DNA of 23,031 bases from Clostridia bacterium (GCA_017408535.1 JAFQUL010000045.1:1-23031), one strand, 5' to 3'; positions 6,998 to 16,266 are shown, numbered from the stretch's first letter. Made by a program: numbers and translations. The notes: generated by a model not told the origin, from the letters alone.

Positions 6998-8257
6998 ATG
7001 TCAGAGATCTGTCTCAGCGAATATATAAAAAACATATGCGAGGGGGCAAAGGCCGCTGTGCCCTCTATCTCCTCTCTTTCAGAGAAGGAAAAGAACGCTA
7101 TCCTCAGAGATGCGGCAAAGGCTCTCGTTGACAGTGCCGACGATATCCTCAAGGCTAACCGCGAGGATCTTGACTCGGCTGAGGAAAACGGAGTGCCGAG
7201 AGTAATGCTTGACCGTCTGGCTCTCAGCTACGACAGGATAAAGGGGATCGCCTCCCAGATGGAGGACGTTGCCGCCCTGCCGTGCCCGGTGGGCAGCGGA
7301 GAGTGCTTCGTCCGCCCCAACGGTCTTGTTATCCGCCACGTAAAGGTACCCCTCGGAGTAGTGGCGATGATCTATGAGGCAAGACCCAACGTAACCGCTG
7401 ATGCCGCCGCTCTTTGCATCAAGACCGGCAACGCGGTGATCCTCAGAGGCGGTAAAGAGGCTCTCGCTTCCTCTACTGCCATCGTTAAGGTCATAAGAGA
7501 GACTCTCGCCGCCCACGGCGTCTGTCCCGATGCGGTGTCTCTCGTTGAGTCAAAGGAAAGAGAATCCTCCTCTCTGCTTATGGGCATGAGAGGGTATATA
7601 GATATGCTTATCCCCAGAGGGGGTAAGGGTCTGATAAAGAGCGTCGTGGAAAACGCAAAGGTGCCGGTTATTGAGACCGGTGCCGGCAACTGCCACTTTT
7701 ACGTTGACGCATCGGCTGATATCGATATGTCCCTGAAGGTGGCAGTAAACGCAAAGACCTCCCGTCCTGCGGTTTGCAACGCCATCGAGACCCTTTTGGT
7801 ACACAGAGAAGCGGCAACAGCCTTTCTTCCCGCCTTTGCCGCCGCTACAGAGTCCCTCGGCCTTGAGATAAGAGGCTGTGAGAGAACAAGAGAGCTTCTG
7901 CCCGGGGCGTCTCCCGCCACCGAGGAAGACTACGACACCGAGTACGACGATCTTATTATCGCCGTCAGAGTGGTGGACAGCCTTGACGAGGCTATCAGCC
8001 ACATCCGCCGTTATTCCACCGGCCACAGCGAAGCTATTATGACAAGCGACATTTCAGCCGCAAACAAATTTACCTCATCCATTGACTCTGCGGCGCTTTA
8101 CGTAAACGCATCCACCCGCTTTACCGACGGCGGCGAGTTCGGTCTGGGGGCGGAGATCGGCATTTCCACCCAGAAGCTTCACATCCGCGGACCTATGGGT
8201 CTGGCCGCCCTTACCACCGATAAGTACATTATCGAGGGTAACGGTCAGATAAGATAA
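6998..8257 (+). CDS. proA: Gamma-glutamyl phosphate reductase
   Basis: 419 residues, normal length. It reduces gamma-glutamyl phosphate with NADPH to glutamate 5-semialdehyde, which cyclises to pyrroline-5-carboxylate. The aldehyde-dehydrogenase-like fold is recognisable from PLGVVAMIYEARPNVT, the GNAVILRGGKEA cofactor region, IETGAGNCHFYVD and the catalytic-cysteine block KTSRPAVCNAIE with Cys260. The C-terminal FGLGAEIGISTQKLHIRGPMGL block is also intact. AAAGGAG lies 11 nt before the ATG. It is the second gene of proBA. No proC is present in the window. Confidence 0.97.
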   Translation: MSEICLSEYIKNICEGAKAAVPSISSLSEKEKNAILRDAAKALVDSADDILKANREDLDSAEENGVPRVMLDRLALSYDRIKGIASQMEDVAALPCPVGSGECFVRPNGLVIRHVKVPLGVVAMIYEARPNVTADAAALCIKTGNAVILRGGKEALASSTAIVKVIRETLAAHGVCPDAVSLVESKERESSSLLMGMRGYIDMLIPRGGKGLIKSVVENAKVPVIETGAGNCHFYVDASADIDMSLKVAVNAKTSRPAVCNAIETLLVHREAATAFLPAFAAATESLGLEIRGCERTRELLPGASPATEEDYDTEYDDLIIAVRVVDSLDEAISHIRRYSTGHSEAIMTSDISAANKFTSSIDSAALYVNASTRFTDGGEFGLGAEIGISTQKLHIRGPMGLAALTTDKYIIEGNGQIR

Positions 8258-8283
8258 GTAAAACAAAGAAACGGACAGTAAAA

Positions 8284-9459
8284 ATGAAAGAAGTAATCCT
8301 GCTTAAATACGGTGAGATAATCCTTAAAGGGGCAAACCGCCCTACCTTTGAGGCTATAATGCTAAAGGAGCTCCGCAGAAGAGCCGCAAAATGCGGCAGC
8401 TTTAGTATCTCCTTCGCCCAGAGCACCGTTTTCGTCATCCCCGAGGAGGGTACCACCGAGGCACAGTTTGAGGCAATGTACGAGGCGGCTAAAAAGACCT
8501 TCGGCTTTGCCGGTATCTGCCGTGCGGCGGTATACGACAAGACTATGGATGACGTCTGCCGCGGTATCAGGGAATATATAGTTCCCAAGCTGTCAGGTGC
8601 GCGCACCTTTAAGTGCGAGGGCAAGCGCTCAGACAAGACCTTTCCTCTTAAATCTCCCGAGATCTGCCGTGAGGCAGGCGGGGTGATACTTTCCGCTATC
8701 CCCTCTCTCAAGGTGGATGTTCACAACCCCGACGCGGTGGTGAACATTGAGATCAGAGGCGACGGTGCCTATCTTCACGTAGGCCAGGAAAAGGGTGCGG
8801 GCGGTATTCCTGTGGGCAGCGGCGGAAGAGGACTTCTTCTCCTCTCCGGCGGTATCGACAGCCCGGTCGCCGGATATATGATGGCTAAGCGCGGTATGAA
8901 GATAGAGGCCCTTCACTTTGACAGCTATCCCTACACCAGCGAGCAGGCACTTGAAAAGGTGGTTTCTCTCGCTGAGATAATGTCCGAGTACACCGGCCCT
9001 ATGTTTATGCACGTTATCTCTCTTACCGAAGTGCAGGAGGCTCTCCGTGCGGCCTGCAACGAGGACTACTTTACTCTCCTGCTCCGCAGATTTATGATGA
9101 CCCTCGCTGACAGAGTGGCAAAGCAGTTCCACTGCGGCGCTCTCATCACAGGTGAGAGCCTGGGTCAGGTGGCAAGCCAGACCATCGAGGCGATAAACGT
9201 TACCGATCCGGTAGCTACTATGCCGGTCTTCCGTCCCTGTATCGGACTTGACAAGGACGAGATAGTCAGATATTCCCGCGCAATGGGTGCTTTTGAGACC
9301 TCTATCCTTCCTTACGAAGACTGCTGTACAGTATTTACTCCCCGTCATCCCAAGACCCGTCCCGAGCTTGAAAAGGTTCTTGCAGAGGAAGCAAAGGTGG
9401 ACTTTGAGGGTCTGTGCGAGAGAGCTCTCGCAACTATGCGTGACATCGGAATAAAATAA
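8284..9459 (+). CDS. thiI: tRNA 4-thiouridine sulfurtransferase
   Basis: 391 residues. It adenylates U8 of tRNA and inserts sulfur to give 4-thiouridine; in some bacteria the same protein supplies sulfur for thiamine synthesis. The N-terminal half (about 1-165) has the ferredoxin-like and THUMP regions. The PP-loop is LLSGGIDSPVAGYM with SGGIDS at 188-193, and the downstream GESLGQVASQT and ILPYEDCCTVFTPRHPKT blocks are typical. There is no C-terminal rhodanese domain, the common Firmicute form, so a cysteine desulfurase is expected to deliver sulfur directly; none is encoded in this window. It starts 26 bp after proA without a good ribosome binding site. Confidence 0.96.
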   Translation: MKEVILLKYGEIILKGANRPTFEAIMLKELRRRAAKCGSFSISFAQSTVFVIPEEGTTEAQFEAMYEAAKKTFGFAGICRAAVYDKTMDDVCRGIREYIVPKLSGARTFKCEGKRSDKTFPLKSPEICREAGGVILSAIPSLKVDVHNPDAVVNIEIRGDGAYLHVGQEKGAGGIPVGSGGRGLLLLSGGIDSPVAGYMMAKRGMKIEALHFDSYPYTSEQALEKVVSLAEIMSEYTGPMFMHVISLTEVQEALRAACNEDYFTLLLRRFMMTLADRVAKQFHCGALITGESLGQVASQTIEAINVTDPVATMPVFRPCIGLDKDEIVRYSRAMGAFETSILPYEDCCTVFTPRHPKTRPELEKVLAEEAKVDFEGLCERALATMRDIGIK

Positions 9460-9476
9460 ATTTAAGGAATTTTATT

Positions 9477-9917
9477 ATGCTTGACGTTAAGATAAAGCTT
9501 ATGCGTGAAAACGCATCTCTCCCGGAATACAAGACCGCCGGAGCGGCGGCGCTGGATCTTTCAAGCTGTGCCGACGGTCCGGTCACACTTCTCCCCGGTC
9601 AGAGAATACTGATCCCCACCGGCATAGCCATATCGATATCCTCTCCCGATTACGTAGCACTCCTCTGTGCCAGAAGCGGTCTCGCTTCAAAGGCGGGGGT
9701 GGCCCTTGCCAACGGTGTGGGAGTCATCGACTCTGACTACCGCGGAGAGATCTTTGCCGCAATGATAAACAACAGCGACACCGAATATACCGTAGAGCCC
9801 GGCGAGAGGATCGCCCAGCTGATGTTTATGCCTATAGAACGGGCGGCATTTACCCTGACCGACTGTCTTGACGAGACAGAGCGGGGCGCAGGCGGCTTCG
9901 GCTCTACCGGAAAATAA
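9477..9917 (+). CDS. dut: Deoxyuridine 5'-triphosphate nucleotidohydrolase
   Basis: 146-residue trimeric-type dUTPase that hydrolyses dUTP to dUMP and pyrophosphate, keeping uracil out of DNA and feeding dTMP synthesis. All five motifs are visible: motif 1 AGAAALDLSS at 21-30, motif 2 ARSGLASK at 65-72, motif 3 GVIDSDYRGE at about 82-91, motif 4 GERIAQLMF, and the C-terminal P-loop-like RGAGGFGSTGK ending at 146. Motif 1 has Ala where GDAG is common. It lies 17 bp after thiI with TAAGGA before the ATG. Confidence 0.96.
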   Translation: MLDVKIKLMRENASLPEYKTAGAAALDLSSCADGPVTLLPGQRILIPTGIAISISSPDYVALLCARSGLASKAGVALANGVGVIDSDYRGEIFAAMINNSDTEYTVEPGERIAQLMFMPIERAAFTLTDCLDETERGAGGFGSTGK

Positions 9918-9953
9918 GCCGAAAACAAGATATTTATTCGAAAAGAGAAGAAA

Positions 9954-10565
9954 ATGGATATAGTATTAGCATCAGCCTCCCCGAGACGGCGGGAGCTTCT
10001 GACCACGGCAGGTCTCTCCTTTAGAGTCCTTACCGCAGATACCGACGAGACTGTCCCCCCGGGGACTCACCCGGAACGTGCGGTATCTCTCCTCTCAGAG
10101 AGAAAGGCCGCCGCAGTAAAGGAAAAATATTCCCTCGGTGACGACACCCTCATTATCGCCGCAGACACCGTGGTATACCATAACGGAATGATCCTCGGCA
10201 AGCCGAAGGATGAGGCGGATGCAGTAGCTATGCTCACATCACTCTCCGGGTCCGAGCATTCGGTATCCACCGGTCTTGCCCTCTCTTACGGGGGAAGGAC
10301 GGTTTCAGAGCCGGTGTCCACCGTCATCCGCTTCAGAGAGCTGAGCCGTGAGGAGATAGAGCTGTACGTAAAGACCGGTGAGCCTATGGACAAGGCAGGT
10401 GCGTACGGTATCCAGGTAAAGGCCTCTATGTTCGTCACGGGAATAGAGGGCGACTATTTTGCAACAGTCGGTCTGCCGATATGCAGGCTGATGACCCTGG
10501 CACGGGAAGAATTCGGCATTGATCTTTCTGTCACGGCTCTCAGAGGAGCCTCGGATAACAAATAA
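9954..10565 (+). CDS. maf: Maf-like nucleoside triphosphate pyrophosphatase
   Basis: 203 residues. Maf proteins hydrolyse dTTP, UTP or modified nucleotides to the monophosphates in the cytoplasm. The signature ASASPRRRELL covers residues 6-16, ADTVV lies at 70-74, GKPKDEADA at about 83-91, and GEPMDKAGAYGIQ is the usual later block. It starts at an ATG preceded by AAGAGAAG. It sits 36 bp after dut and 20 bp before mreB; maf next to mre genes is a common bacterial arrangement. Which subfamily substrate it prefers cannot be settled by eye. Confidence 0.94.
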   Translation: MDIVLASASPRRRELLTTAGLSFRVLTADTDETVPPGTHPERAVSLLSERKAAAVKEKYSLGDDTLIIAADTVVYHNGMILGKPKDEADAVAMLTSLSGSEHSVSTGLALSYGGRTVSEPVSTVIRFRELSREEIELYVKTGEPMDKAGAYGIQVKASMFVTGIEGDYFATVGLPICRLMTLAREEFGIDLSVTALRGASDNK

Positions 10566-10585
10566 CTTTCGGAGGATTACATAGA

Positions 10586-11593
10586 GTGAGATATTTCGGA
10601 ATAGACCTGGGAACCTCAAACACGCTTATTTATGAAAAAGGGCGGGGAATTGTGCTCAGAGAGCCCTCCGTCGTTGCAAGAGAGGCTCGCTCCGGCAAGG
10701 TAGTTGCCGTGGGCGGAGAGGCCAGACTTATGCTTGGCAAGACCCCCGGCTCGATCACCGCCTTCAAGCCGCTGCGTGACGGCGTTATTGCGGAGTTTGA
10801 CGTTACCGCAAAGATGCTCCACCGCTTTTTCCGTAAGGTTGCGGGCAACAGCTTTTTCTCAAGACCCAAGGTAATAGTCTGTATCCCCTACGGCGTTACC
10901 GAAGTAGAGAAGAGAGCAGTTGAGGATGCTACTCTTGAGGCCGGCGCACAGTCTGTTGCGCTTATTGAGGAGCCTATCGCATCTGCTATCGGTGCGGGGC
11001 TGAATATTGCATCCGCCCGCGGTAATATGATCGTCGATATCGGCGGCGGTACTACCGAGGTTGCGGTAATAAGCCTTGGCGGTATAGTTCTCTCAAACTC
11101 ACTGCGTACAGCCGGGGACAAGCTGGACGAGGCTATAACCGGATACGTAAAGCGTAAATACAACGTAGTCATCGGCGATACCTCTGCCGAGAATCTTAAA
11201 AAGACTATCGGCTCGGTATTTCCCGGTATCAAGCCCGGTACTATGGACGTAAGGGGCAGAAATCTGCTCACCGGCCTTCCCGCTACCGTTACCATTGCAT
11301 CTGAGGAGCTTATGGAGGCTATGGATGAGGACATTACTCACGTTGTTGAGTGCATCTGCTCCTCTCTTGAGAACACTCCCCCCGAGCTGGCGGCGGATAT
11401 CTACGACAACGGTATTATGCTGGCAGGCGGCGGTGCGCTTCTGGCAGGGCTTCCCAACCTGGTTTACAAAGTCACCGGTGTCCGTACCCACGTTGCAAAG
11501 ATGCCTCTTGACTGCGTAGCTCTCGGTATCGGTAAGGTCATCGAGTCCCCCGATAACACTCTGGGCGACAGTGTTTCCTACCGCACAAGATAA
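10586..11593 (+). CDS. mreB: Rod shape-determining protein MreB
   Basis: 335-residue actin homologue that forms membrane-bound filaments guiding lateral wall synthesis. Actin-fold motifs are phosphate-1 DLGTSNT at 7-13, phosphate-2 DIGGGTTE at 151-158, and adenosine motif GGGALLAGL beginning at 281; EEPIASAIGAGL is also typical. The start is GTG at 10586, with GGAGG 10 bases upstream, and gives the canonical RYFGIDLG beginning. It could be an MreB, Mbl or MreBH paralogue, but position upstream of mreC and mreD favours MreB. It is the first gene of the elongasome block, 20 bp after maf. Confidence 0.95.
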   Translation: MRYFGIDLGTSNTLIYEKGRGIVLREPSVVAREARSGKVVAVGGEARLMLGKTPGSITAFKPLRDGVIAEFDVTAKMLHRFFRKVAGNSFFSRPKVIVCIPYGVTEVEKRAVEDATLEAGAQSVALIEEPIASAIGAGLNIASARGNMIVDIGGGTTEVAVISLGGIVLSNSLRTAGDKLDEAITGYVKRKYNVVIGDTSAENLKKTIGSVFPGIKPGTMDVRGRNLLTGLPATVTIASEELMEAMDEDITHVVECICSSLENTPPELAADIYDNGIMLAGGGALLAGLPNLVYKVTGVRTHVAKMPLDCVALGIGKVIESPDNTLGDSVSYRTR

Positions 11594-11652
11594 CAGAAAT
11601 ACATATATACATATATACAAAGGCAAAAATTTAAGCATCGGAGGTAAAAACC

Positions 11653-12492
11653 TTGCTTCATTTCTTCAAGAGCAAATTTTTTATCGTCCTTCTTATCGTA
11701 TCTATCGTGCTTGTTATAGTTCCCTCGGTACTGTCGATAATGGGGCTTTCCTCATACGTGCGCAGTGCTGTGGGGGTGGTGGTATCTCCCTTTGTACGGG
11801 TCTTTGACTACGTGTCTGACTCGATACACGGATTTACCGACTATTTTACCGAATTTGACCGCCTCAGAGATGAAAACGAGGAGCTGAAGGACCGCATCTC
11901 CCGTATGGAGGATGATATTTATAATGCAAAGCTCCTTGAAGCAGAGAATCAGTGGCTTTACGGCTTTCTTGACCTTCGCCGCACTCATGACGATTTCTCT
12001 CTTAAAGAGGCAACCGTTACCAGCCGTCAGGCGGTAAACTATCTCACCTCCTTTACCCTTGACTGCGGTTCTATGAGCGGCATTGAAAAGGATATGCCGG
12101 TCATCACAGCAGACGGGATCGTCGGGTACGTATCAGAGGTAGGCGCTACCTGGTGCAAGGTCTCCTCCATCGTTGAGACCTCGGTATCGGTAGGCGGTTA
12201 TTCCGACCGCTCCGGTGTTGTGGGTGTCATTGAGGGCGAATTTGCCCTGAGAGACAACTTCAGATGCCGTATGAAATACATTGACGCCGATGCAGACATC
12301 AAGGTAGGGGACAGAATTCTGTCAAGCGGTCTCGGTGAGGTCTACCCCAGAGGACTTTCCATCGGCACGGTGGAGAGCATTGAGCTTGACCCTGCGTCAA
12401 GGACCAAGACCGCCATTATAAAGCCCTCGGTAGATCCGGATTCTATCGACAAGGTAATGATAATAAAAGATTATACCGTTTATACCGAGTAA
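11653..12492 (+). CDS. mreC: Rod shape-determining protein MreC
   Basis: 279 residues. MreC is a bitopic membrane protein linking cytoplasmic MreB to the wall enzymes outside, notably PBP2. Visible are an N-terminal transmembrane helix (about 9-30), a coiled coil rich in D/E/R/K (about 66-100), and the extracytoplasmic beta-barrel domain with ITADGIVGYVSEVG and the family-typical GDRILSSGLGEVYPRGLSIGTV. The start is TTG at 11653 with GGAGG 8 bases before; no better in-frame start places the helix. The 59-bp gap after mreB holds a CATATATA direct repeat but no terminator. Confidence 0.94.
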   Translation: MLHFFKSKFFIVLLIVSIVLVIVPSVLSIMGLSSYVRSAVGVVVSPFVRVFDYVSDSIHGFTDYFTEFDRLRDENEELKDRISRMEDDIYNAKLLEAENQWLYGFLDLRRTHDDFSLKEATVTSRQAVNYLTSFTLDCGSMSGIEKDMPVITADGIVGYVSEVGATWCKVSSIVETSVSVGGYSDRSGVVGVIEGEFALRDNFRCRMKYIDADADIKVGDRILSSGLGEVYPRGLSIGTVESIELDPASRTKTAIIKPSVDPDSIDKVMIIKDYTVYTE

Positions 12493-12534
12493 GCTGAGTT
12501 GCTGATATAGCTCAGAAAGGGAAGGGGGGAGAAG

Positions 12535-13074
12535 ATGCAGCTGAAATTCTTTCTTGACAACGATAAGCTGGTACGCGGTCTGTCCTACGGCGGCCTTACC
12601 TTCTTTTTTATGCTGCTGCAAATAACTCTCGTACCCCGCTATCCCATATTCGGGGTGTCCCCCGATCTGATACTCTCCTGCGTTCTTGCCGCCGCAATGT
12701 ACGAGGGCGGTAAATTCGGAGCTGTCATGGGGGTTGCCGCAGGCTTCGTTATCGATGCGGTAGGCTCTGTGGGACTTTCTCTGTCACCTCTCGTGTATAT
12801 GCTGTTCGGCTATATTGCCGGTATATGTGCGGAGTTTCTCTTCCGCCGCGGTCTTCTCTTCTTTACGATAGCTGTCTCTATCGGCTATTTTCTGCGTGGC
12901 TTTGTCACTCTTATCAATATTTCGGCGGCGTGGAACCACTATTCCACCGGCTACGTTTTTCTCCGGGTAATATTCCCGGAGATCGGACTCTCTGTCCTTT
13001 TCTCTTATGTGATCTATTTCTTCTTCCGCCTTGTGGCAGGAAAATTCCACAGCTCCTTTGAGCTGAAAAATTAA
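12535..13074 (+). CDS. mreD: Rod shape-determining protein MreD
   Basis: 179-residue polytopic membrane protein with about five or six helices, part of the MreBCD-RodA-PBP2 elongation complex. The pattern VSPDLILSCVLAAAMYEGGKFGAVMGVAAGFVIDA is split over two helices and matches the family's typical D-L-x-G-x-G-x-D region. AAGGGGGGAG precedes the ATG. It lies between mreC and mrdA in the canonical order. MreD proteins diverge strongly, so the call depends on hydrophobicity, length and position together. Confidence 0.9.
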   Translation: MQLKFFLDNDKLVRGLSYGGLTFFFMLLQITLVPRYPIFGVSPDLILSCVLAAAMYEGGKFGAVMGVAAGFVIDAVGSVGLSLSPLVYMLFGYIAGICAEFLFRRGLLFFTIAVSIGYFLRGFVTLINISAAWNHYSTGYVFLRVIFPEIGLSVLFSYVIYFFFRLVAGKFHSSFELKN

Positions 13075-13093
13075 TTCTTTTCTGAGAAAAGAA
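13075..13093 (+). promoter_or_regulatory. Perfect inverted repeat between mreD and mrdA
   Basis: TTCTTTTC (13075-13082) and GAAAAGAA (13086-13093) form an 8-bp stem with a 3-nt loop immediately after the mreD stop and just before the AAAGGAG site of mrdA. It is AT-rich and followed by A rather than T, so it is unlikely to be a terminator. Confidence 0.4.
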
Positions 13094-13112
13094 AAAAAGA
13101 AAGGAGTGCAGT

Positions 13113-15305
13113 ATGAAAAAGCTGAGTCATCCCCTCAGATATATGGTCCTTTGCGTTTTTTTCGTTCTGGTCTGTGTTATTTATACCGCGCGCCTTATCA
13201 ATATACAGATCTCGGGGCAGGACTACTACTCCTCCGGCTACTCCGGCACCTTTGTCCGCAGGGAGATAATATCCGCTGAGCGGGGCGAGGTATTTGACCG
13301 CAACGGAGTGCCGCTGGTAGTCAACAAATATTCCGAGAATATAATACTTGCTCACGGCACTATGCCCTATACCAATGCCGCAAAAAACGCCCTTATCTCA
13401 AAAGCGCTCACCGTTATTAAGTCAAACGGCGGAGAGGAGCTGCTCACAGAGACGAATTTTCCGGTAAAGGGCAGCTACGGCAACTTTTATTTTGACGGGG
13501 AGTTTTTCGCGAACCCATCAAAGGTATCAAGATTCAACCGTGTGCTCAAGGACCACGAGCTCAGCGAAAATATCACCTGCGAGGCCTTTATGTCGCATTT
13601 TCTCAGGTATTACGGCCTCACTGACAGAAAAGGAAACGTTCTGTACGACGGGGAGGATCTCTATGAGATACTTGCCCGCCGCTACGATATGGAATATATG
13701 CGTTTTTCTGCCGAGACTCCCTATACTCTGGCTGAAAACGTCGGTGTACCTCTGATAACTGCCGTTAAGGAGAGTATTCTTGAGGGTGTTGAGACAGAGA
13801 CCGCATCTGAGAGAAGCTACTGCTTCCCCGGTTATGCCTCTCACATCCTCGGACGGATAGGCAAGATCCCCGCCGCACAGGCAGATGCGTACGTAGAGAA
13901 GGGCTATTCCCTTGATGCCTACGTGGGTATCTCCGGTGTTGAGGCCGCCTTTGAGGAATATCTCAGAGGTCAGGACGGGGTCAAGGTAATAGTTGAGGAC
14001 GAATACGGCTATATTATCGACGAATATATAGAAAAAGAGCCTGTTGCAGGCCAGGACGTATACCTTACCATTGATATCAACCTTCAGATAGTGGCGGAAT
14101 ACGCTCTTCACAACAATATTGACTATATAGTAGAGTCCGCCATCAGCTCCGGTGAGCCCCTTTCGGGTGAGGACGCAAAGGCAGGCGCTATGTCTGTGCT
14201 TGAGGTAGGCACCGGAGACGTTCTTGCCCTTGCAAACTATCCTACCTACGATCTTTCCACATTTAACGCAGATTACAGCGACCTTGTGGCAAATACCTCA
14301 TCTCCTCTTCTTAACCGCGCGCTGAACGGAATGTATACCCCCGGCTCCACCTTTAAGATCGCAACTGCCGCCGCCGCGCTGTCAGAGGGTGTGGTCAGCG
14401 CCTCACAGAAGATAAACGACACCGGTAAATACGAGTATTTCTCAGACTATCAGCCCGCCTGCTGGATATATAACCGCCACGGCTACGGCCACGGCAATCA
14501 GACGGTGGTAGAGGCTATTCAGAACTCCTGTAACTACTATTTCTTTGAGGTAGGACGTCTGCTTACCATTGAAAGACTTACAGAATACTGTAAGAAATTC
14601 GGTCTCGGTGAGAAGACCGGCATTGAGCTGGGCGAGACATCCGGCGTTCTTGACAGCCCGGAATACCGTGAAAAGAGCGGAAGCGAGGCCTGGCAGGTAG
14701 GTGACGTGCTTCAGGTAGCCATCGGACAGGGTAAGAGTATGTTCTCCCCACTTCAGCTGTCAAACTATATCTCCACCTTTATCAGCGGTGAGAGAAGAAG
14801 CACCCATATCCTCTCCTCAGTCAGACAGTACGGCACTCAGGTCATCACCTACGAGAAGGAAAGCGAGCTTCTTGACACGGTAGATATATCCGCATATAAC
14901 CGCGCAGTTATCCTTGGCGCAATGAAGGACGTTGTAGAAAGCGGCTCCGCCGCATCGGTTTTCGCAAACTACGATATTACCGTAGGCGGAAAGACCGGTA
15001 CTGCCCAGGTAAACGAGAATAAGAGCGCAAACGCTATCTTCACCGGCTTCGCTCCGTTCGATGACCCTGAGATAGTTGTTTCGATAGTTATCGAACAAGG
15101 AAACAGCGGAACCACCGCTTCAAGAGCAGTAAGAGACGTATTTGACTATTATTTTTCTCTCGGAGCATTCTCTCCCGACAGTGAAAGTGAAACCGACCCT
15201 ATTGAGGAAATAATGAGACTACACGCAGCTCTTAAGGAAAAGACGGAAAACAAGGACACTGCGGCATCGGCTCAACCTGATAACGGCGAGGATAATGCCG
15301 AATAA
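13113..15305 (+). CDS. mrdA: Penicillin-binding protein 2, elongasome transpeptidase
   Basis: 730-residue class B penicillin-binding protein that cross-links peptidoglycan during cell elongation, working with RodA and MreBCD. It has an N-terminal anchor (about 9-27), a dimerisation domain beginning near RREIISAERGEVFDRNGVPL, and the transpeptidase domain with the three active-site motifs: STFK at 412-415 (Ser412 nucleophile), SCN at 472-474, and KTGT at 627-630. The tail after about 690 is acidic and low in complexity. Length is near that of B. subtilis elongation PBPs and longer than E. coli PBP2. AAAGGAG lies 8 nt before the ATG. rsmG follows after 18 bp, with no terminator between. Confidence 0.95.
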   Translation: MKKLSHPLRYMVLCVFFVLVCVIYTARLINIQISGQDYYSSGYSGTFVRREIISAERGEVFDRNGVPLVVNKYSENIILAHGTMPYTNAAKNALISKALTVIKSNGGEELLTETNFPVKGSYGNFYFDGEFFANPSKVSRFNRVLKDHELSENITCEAFMSHFLRYYGLTDRKGNVLYDGEDLYEILARRYDMEYMRFSAETPYTLAENVGVPLITAVKESILEGVETETASERSYCFPGYASHILGRIGKIPAAQADAYVEKGYSLDAYVGISGVEAAFEEYLRGQDGVKVIVEDEYGYIIDEYIEKEPVAGQDVYLTIDINLQIVAEYALHNNIDYIVESAISSGEPLSGEDAKAGAMSVLEVGTGDVLALANYPTYDLSTFNADYSDLVANTSSPLLNRALNGMYTPGSTFKIATAAAALSEGVVSASQKINDTGKYEYFSDYQPACWIYNRHGYGHGNQTVVEAIQNSCNYYFFEVGRLLTIERLTEYCKKFGLGEKTGIELGETSGVLDSPEYREKSGSEAWQVGDVLQVAIGQGKSMFSPLQLSNYISTFISGERRSTHILSSVRQYGTQVITYEKESELLDTVDISAYNRAVILGAMKDVVESGSAASVFANYDITVGGKTGTAQVNENKSANAIFTGFAPFDDPEIVVSIVIEQGNSGTTASRAVRDVFDYYFSLGAFSPDSESETDPIEEIMRLHAALKEKTENKDTAASAQPDNGEDNAE

Positions 15306-15323
15306 ACGAGGAAGACCCCTGAA

Positions 15324-16046
15324 ATGATGAATTTTAACGACATTCTTATAAATGTTCTGAGGCAAAACGGCTTAGACCGCTTCTGCGGCGATGATATGAT
15401 CCGCCTGTTCTCTGAATTTACCGAAGAGGTGATCACGGTAAACAAGGCTATGAATCTCACCGCCATAACCGATCCTCTCGGCTTTGCAGTGCGACATATT
15501 GCAGACTCACTTACCGTTTCCTCCTTTATCCCTCAGAATTCCACAGTTATTGACGTTGGCTGCGGAGCAGGCTTTCCCTCTGTTCCTCTTGCTATTGCAA
15601 GACCGGATATTAAGATAACCGCACTTGATTCTACCGCCAAGCGTATAGCCTTTATTGCATCCTCCGCTGAAAAGTTAGCTATCACCAATATTACCGCTAT
15701 ATCAGCAAGAGCCGAGGATGCGGCGCAGGGCGAGCTCAGAGGCAGCTTTGACTGTGCGGTAAGCCGTGCTGTGGCAAGACTTAACATTCTTTCAGAGCTT
15801 TGTATTCCTTTTCTCAAGATCGGCGGCAGATTTGCCGCAATGAAGGGAGACAGCGGAGAAGAGGAGCTGAGAGAAGCAGAAAAGGGAATAGTAACTCTCG
15901 GCGGCGGAAAGATATCCTGCCACAGCTTTTCTCTTCTCGGTGAGGCAGATGAGCAGAAGAGAGTTATCATCACGGCTGAGAAGACAGCACCGACAGATGA
16001 CAAATATCCCCGTGACTTCTCACGGATAAAGAAAAAACCGCTGTGA
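15324..16046 (+). CDS. rsmG: 16S rRNA (guanine527-N7)-methyltransferase
   Basis: 240 residues, formerly GidB. It methylates N7 of G527 in 16S rRNA with S-adenosylmethionine. The SAM-binding glycine-rich motif is VIDVGCGAGFPSVPLAIA with DVGCGAG at 77-83; KAMNLTAI and HIADSLT near the N-terminus and FDCAVSRAVA further on are family hallmarks. GAGGAAG precedes an ATG-ATG pair, and I took the first. Its usual companions mnmE and mnmG are absent: it instead follows mrdA by 18 bp and stands before parAB, a position that still fits an origin-proximal location. Confidence 0.95.
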   Translation: MMNFNDILINVLRQNGLDRFCGDDMIRLFSEFTEEVITVNKAMNLTAITDPLGFAVRHIADSLTVSSFIPQNSTVIDVGCGAGFPSVPLAIARPDIKITALDSTAKRIAFIASSAEKLAITNITAISARAEDAAQGELRGSFDCAVSRAVARLNILSELCIPFLKIGGRFAAMKGDSGEEELREAEKGIVTLGGGKISCHSFSLLGEADEQKRVIITAEKTAPTDDKYPRDFSRIKKKPL

Positions 16047-16082
16047 CCGTGAAATTTCGCAGAGCTTTCTTGTTGGAACCGA

Positions 16083-16098
16083 TGTTTCACGTGAAACA
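16083..16098. promoter_or_regulatory. parS site 1
   Basis: TGTTTCACGTGAAACA is a perfect match to the palindromic 16-bp parS consensus bound by Spo0J/ParB. It lies in the rsmG-parA gap. Confidence 0.97.
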
Positions 16099-16138
16099 TC
16101 AGTGCGGGAGAGCTGTGAAGACGTATTTTTTCAAAAAA

Positions 16139-16154
16139 TGTTTCACGTGAAACA
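16139..16154. promoter_or_regulatory. parS site 2
   Basis: A second perfect TGTTTCACGTGAAACA, 56 bp start-to-start from site 1 and ending 48 bp before the -35 box of the parA promoter. ParB loading here could influence parA transcription. Confidence 0.97.
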
Positions 16155-16202
16155 TTATTACACAAATTACTTTCATATCCGTTTTTCATATCCCTGCTTA
16201 TA

Positions 16203-16231
16203 TTGACATTCAGCGAGATAAAGTATATAAT
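16203..16231 (+). promoter_or_regulatory. Perfect-consensus sigma-A promoter of parAB
   Basis: TTGACA (16203-16208), 17 bp, TATAAT (16226-16231): both hexamers and the spacing match consensus exactly. The predicted transcript starts near 16238, giving about 55 nt of leader. Because the TTG at 16203 lies in the -35 box, it cannot be the translation start of parA. Confidence 0.88.
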
Positions 16232-16266
16232 AATATGTAGCTATACCCATAATATCTTTGAAAGGC

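Noticed and set aside
8629..9348. 239-codon open frame on the - strand inside thiI
   Set aside because: Mirror frame of thiI with no independent signal; the same applies to other antisense frames in proA, mreB, mrdA and rsmG.
11600..11622. CATATATA direct repeat between mreB and mreC as a mobile or CRISPR-like repeat
   Set aside because: Only two short AT-rich copies, no spacers or flanking duplications; simple sequence.
16117..16138. T-run and A-run near parS 2 as a terminator for rsmG
   Set aside because: The TTTTTT-C-AAAAAA arrangement has no GC-rich stem; it cannot be supported as an intrinsic terminator.
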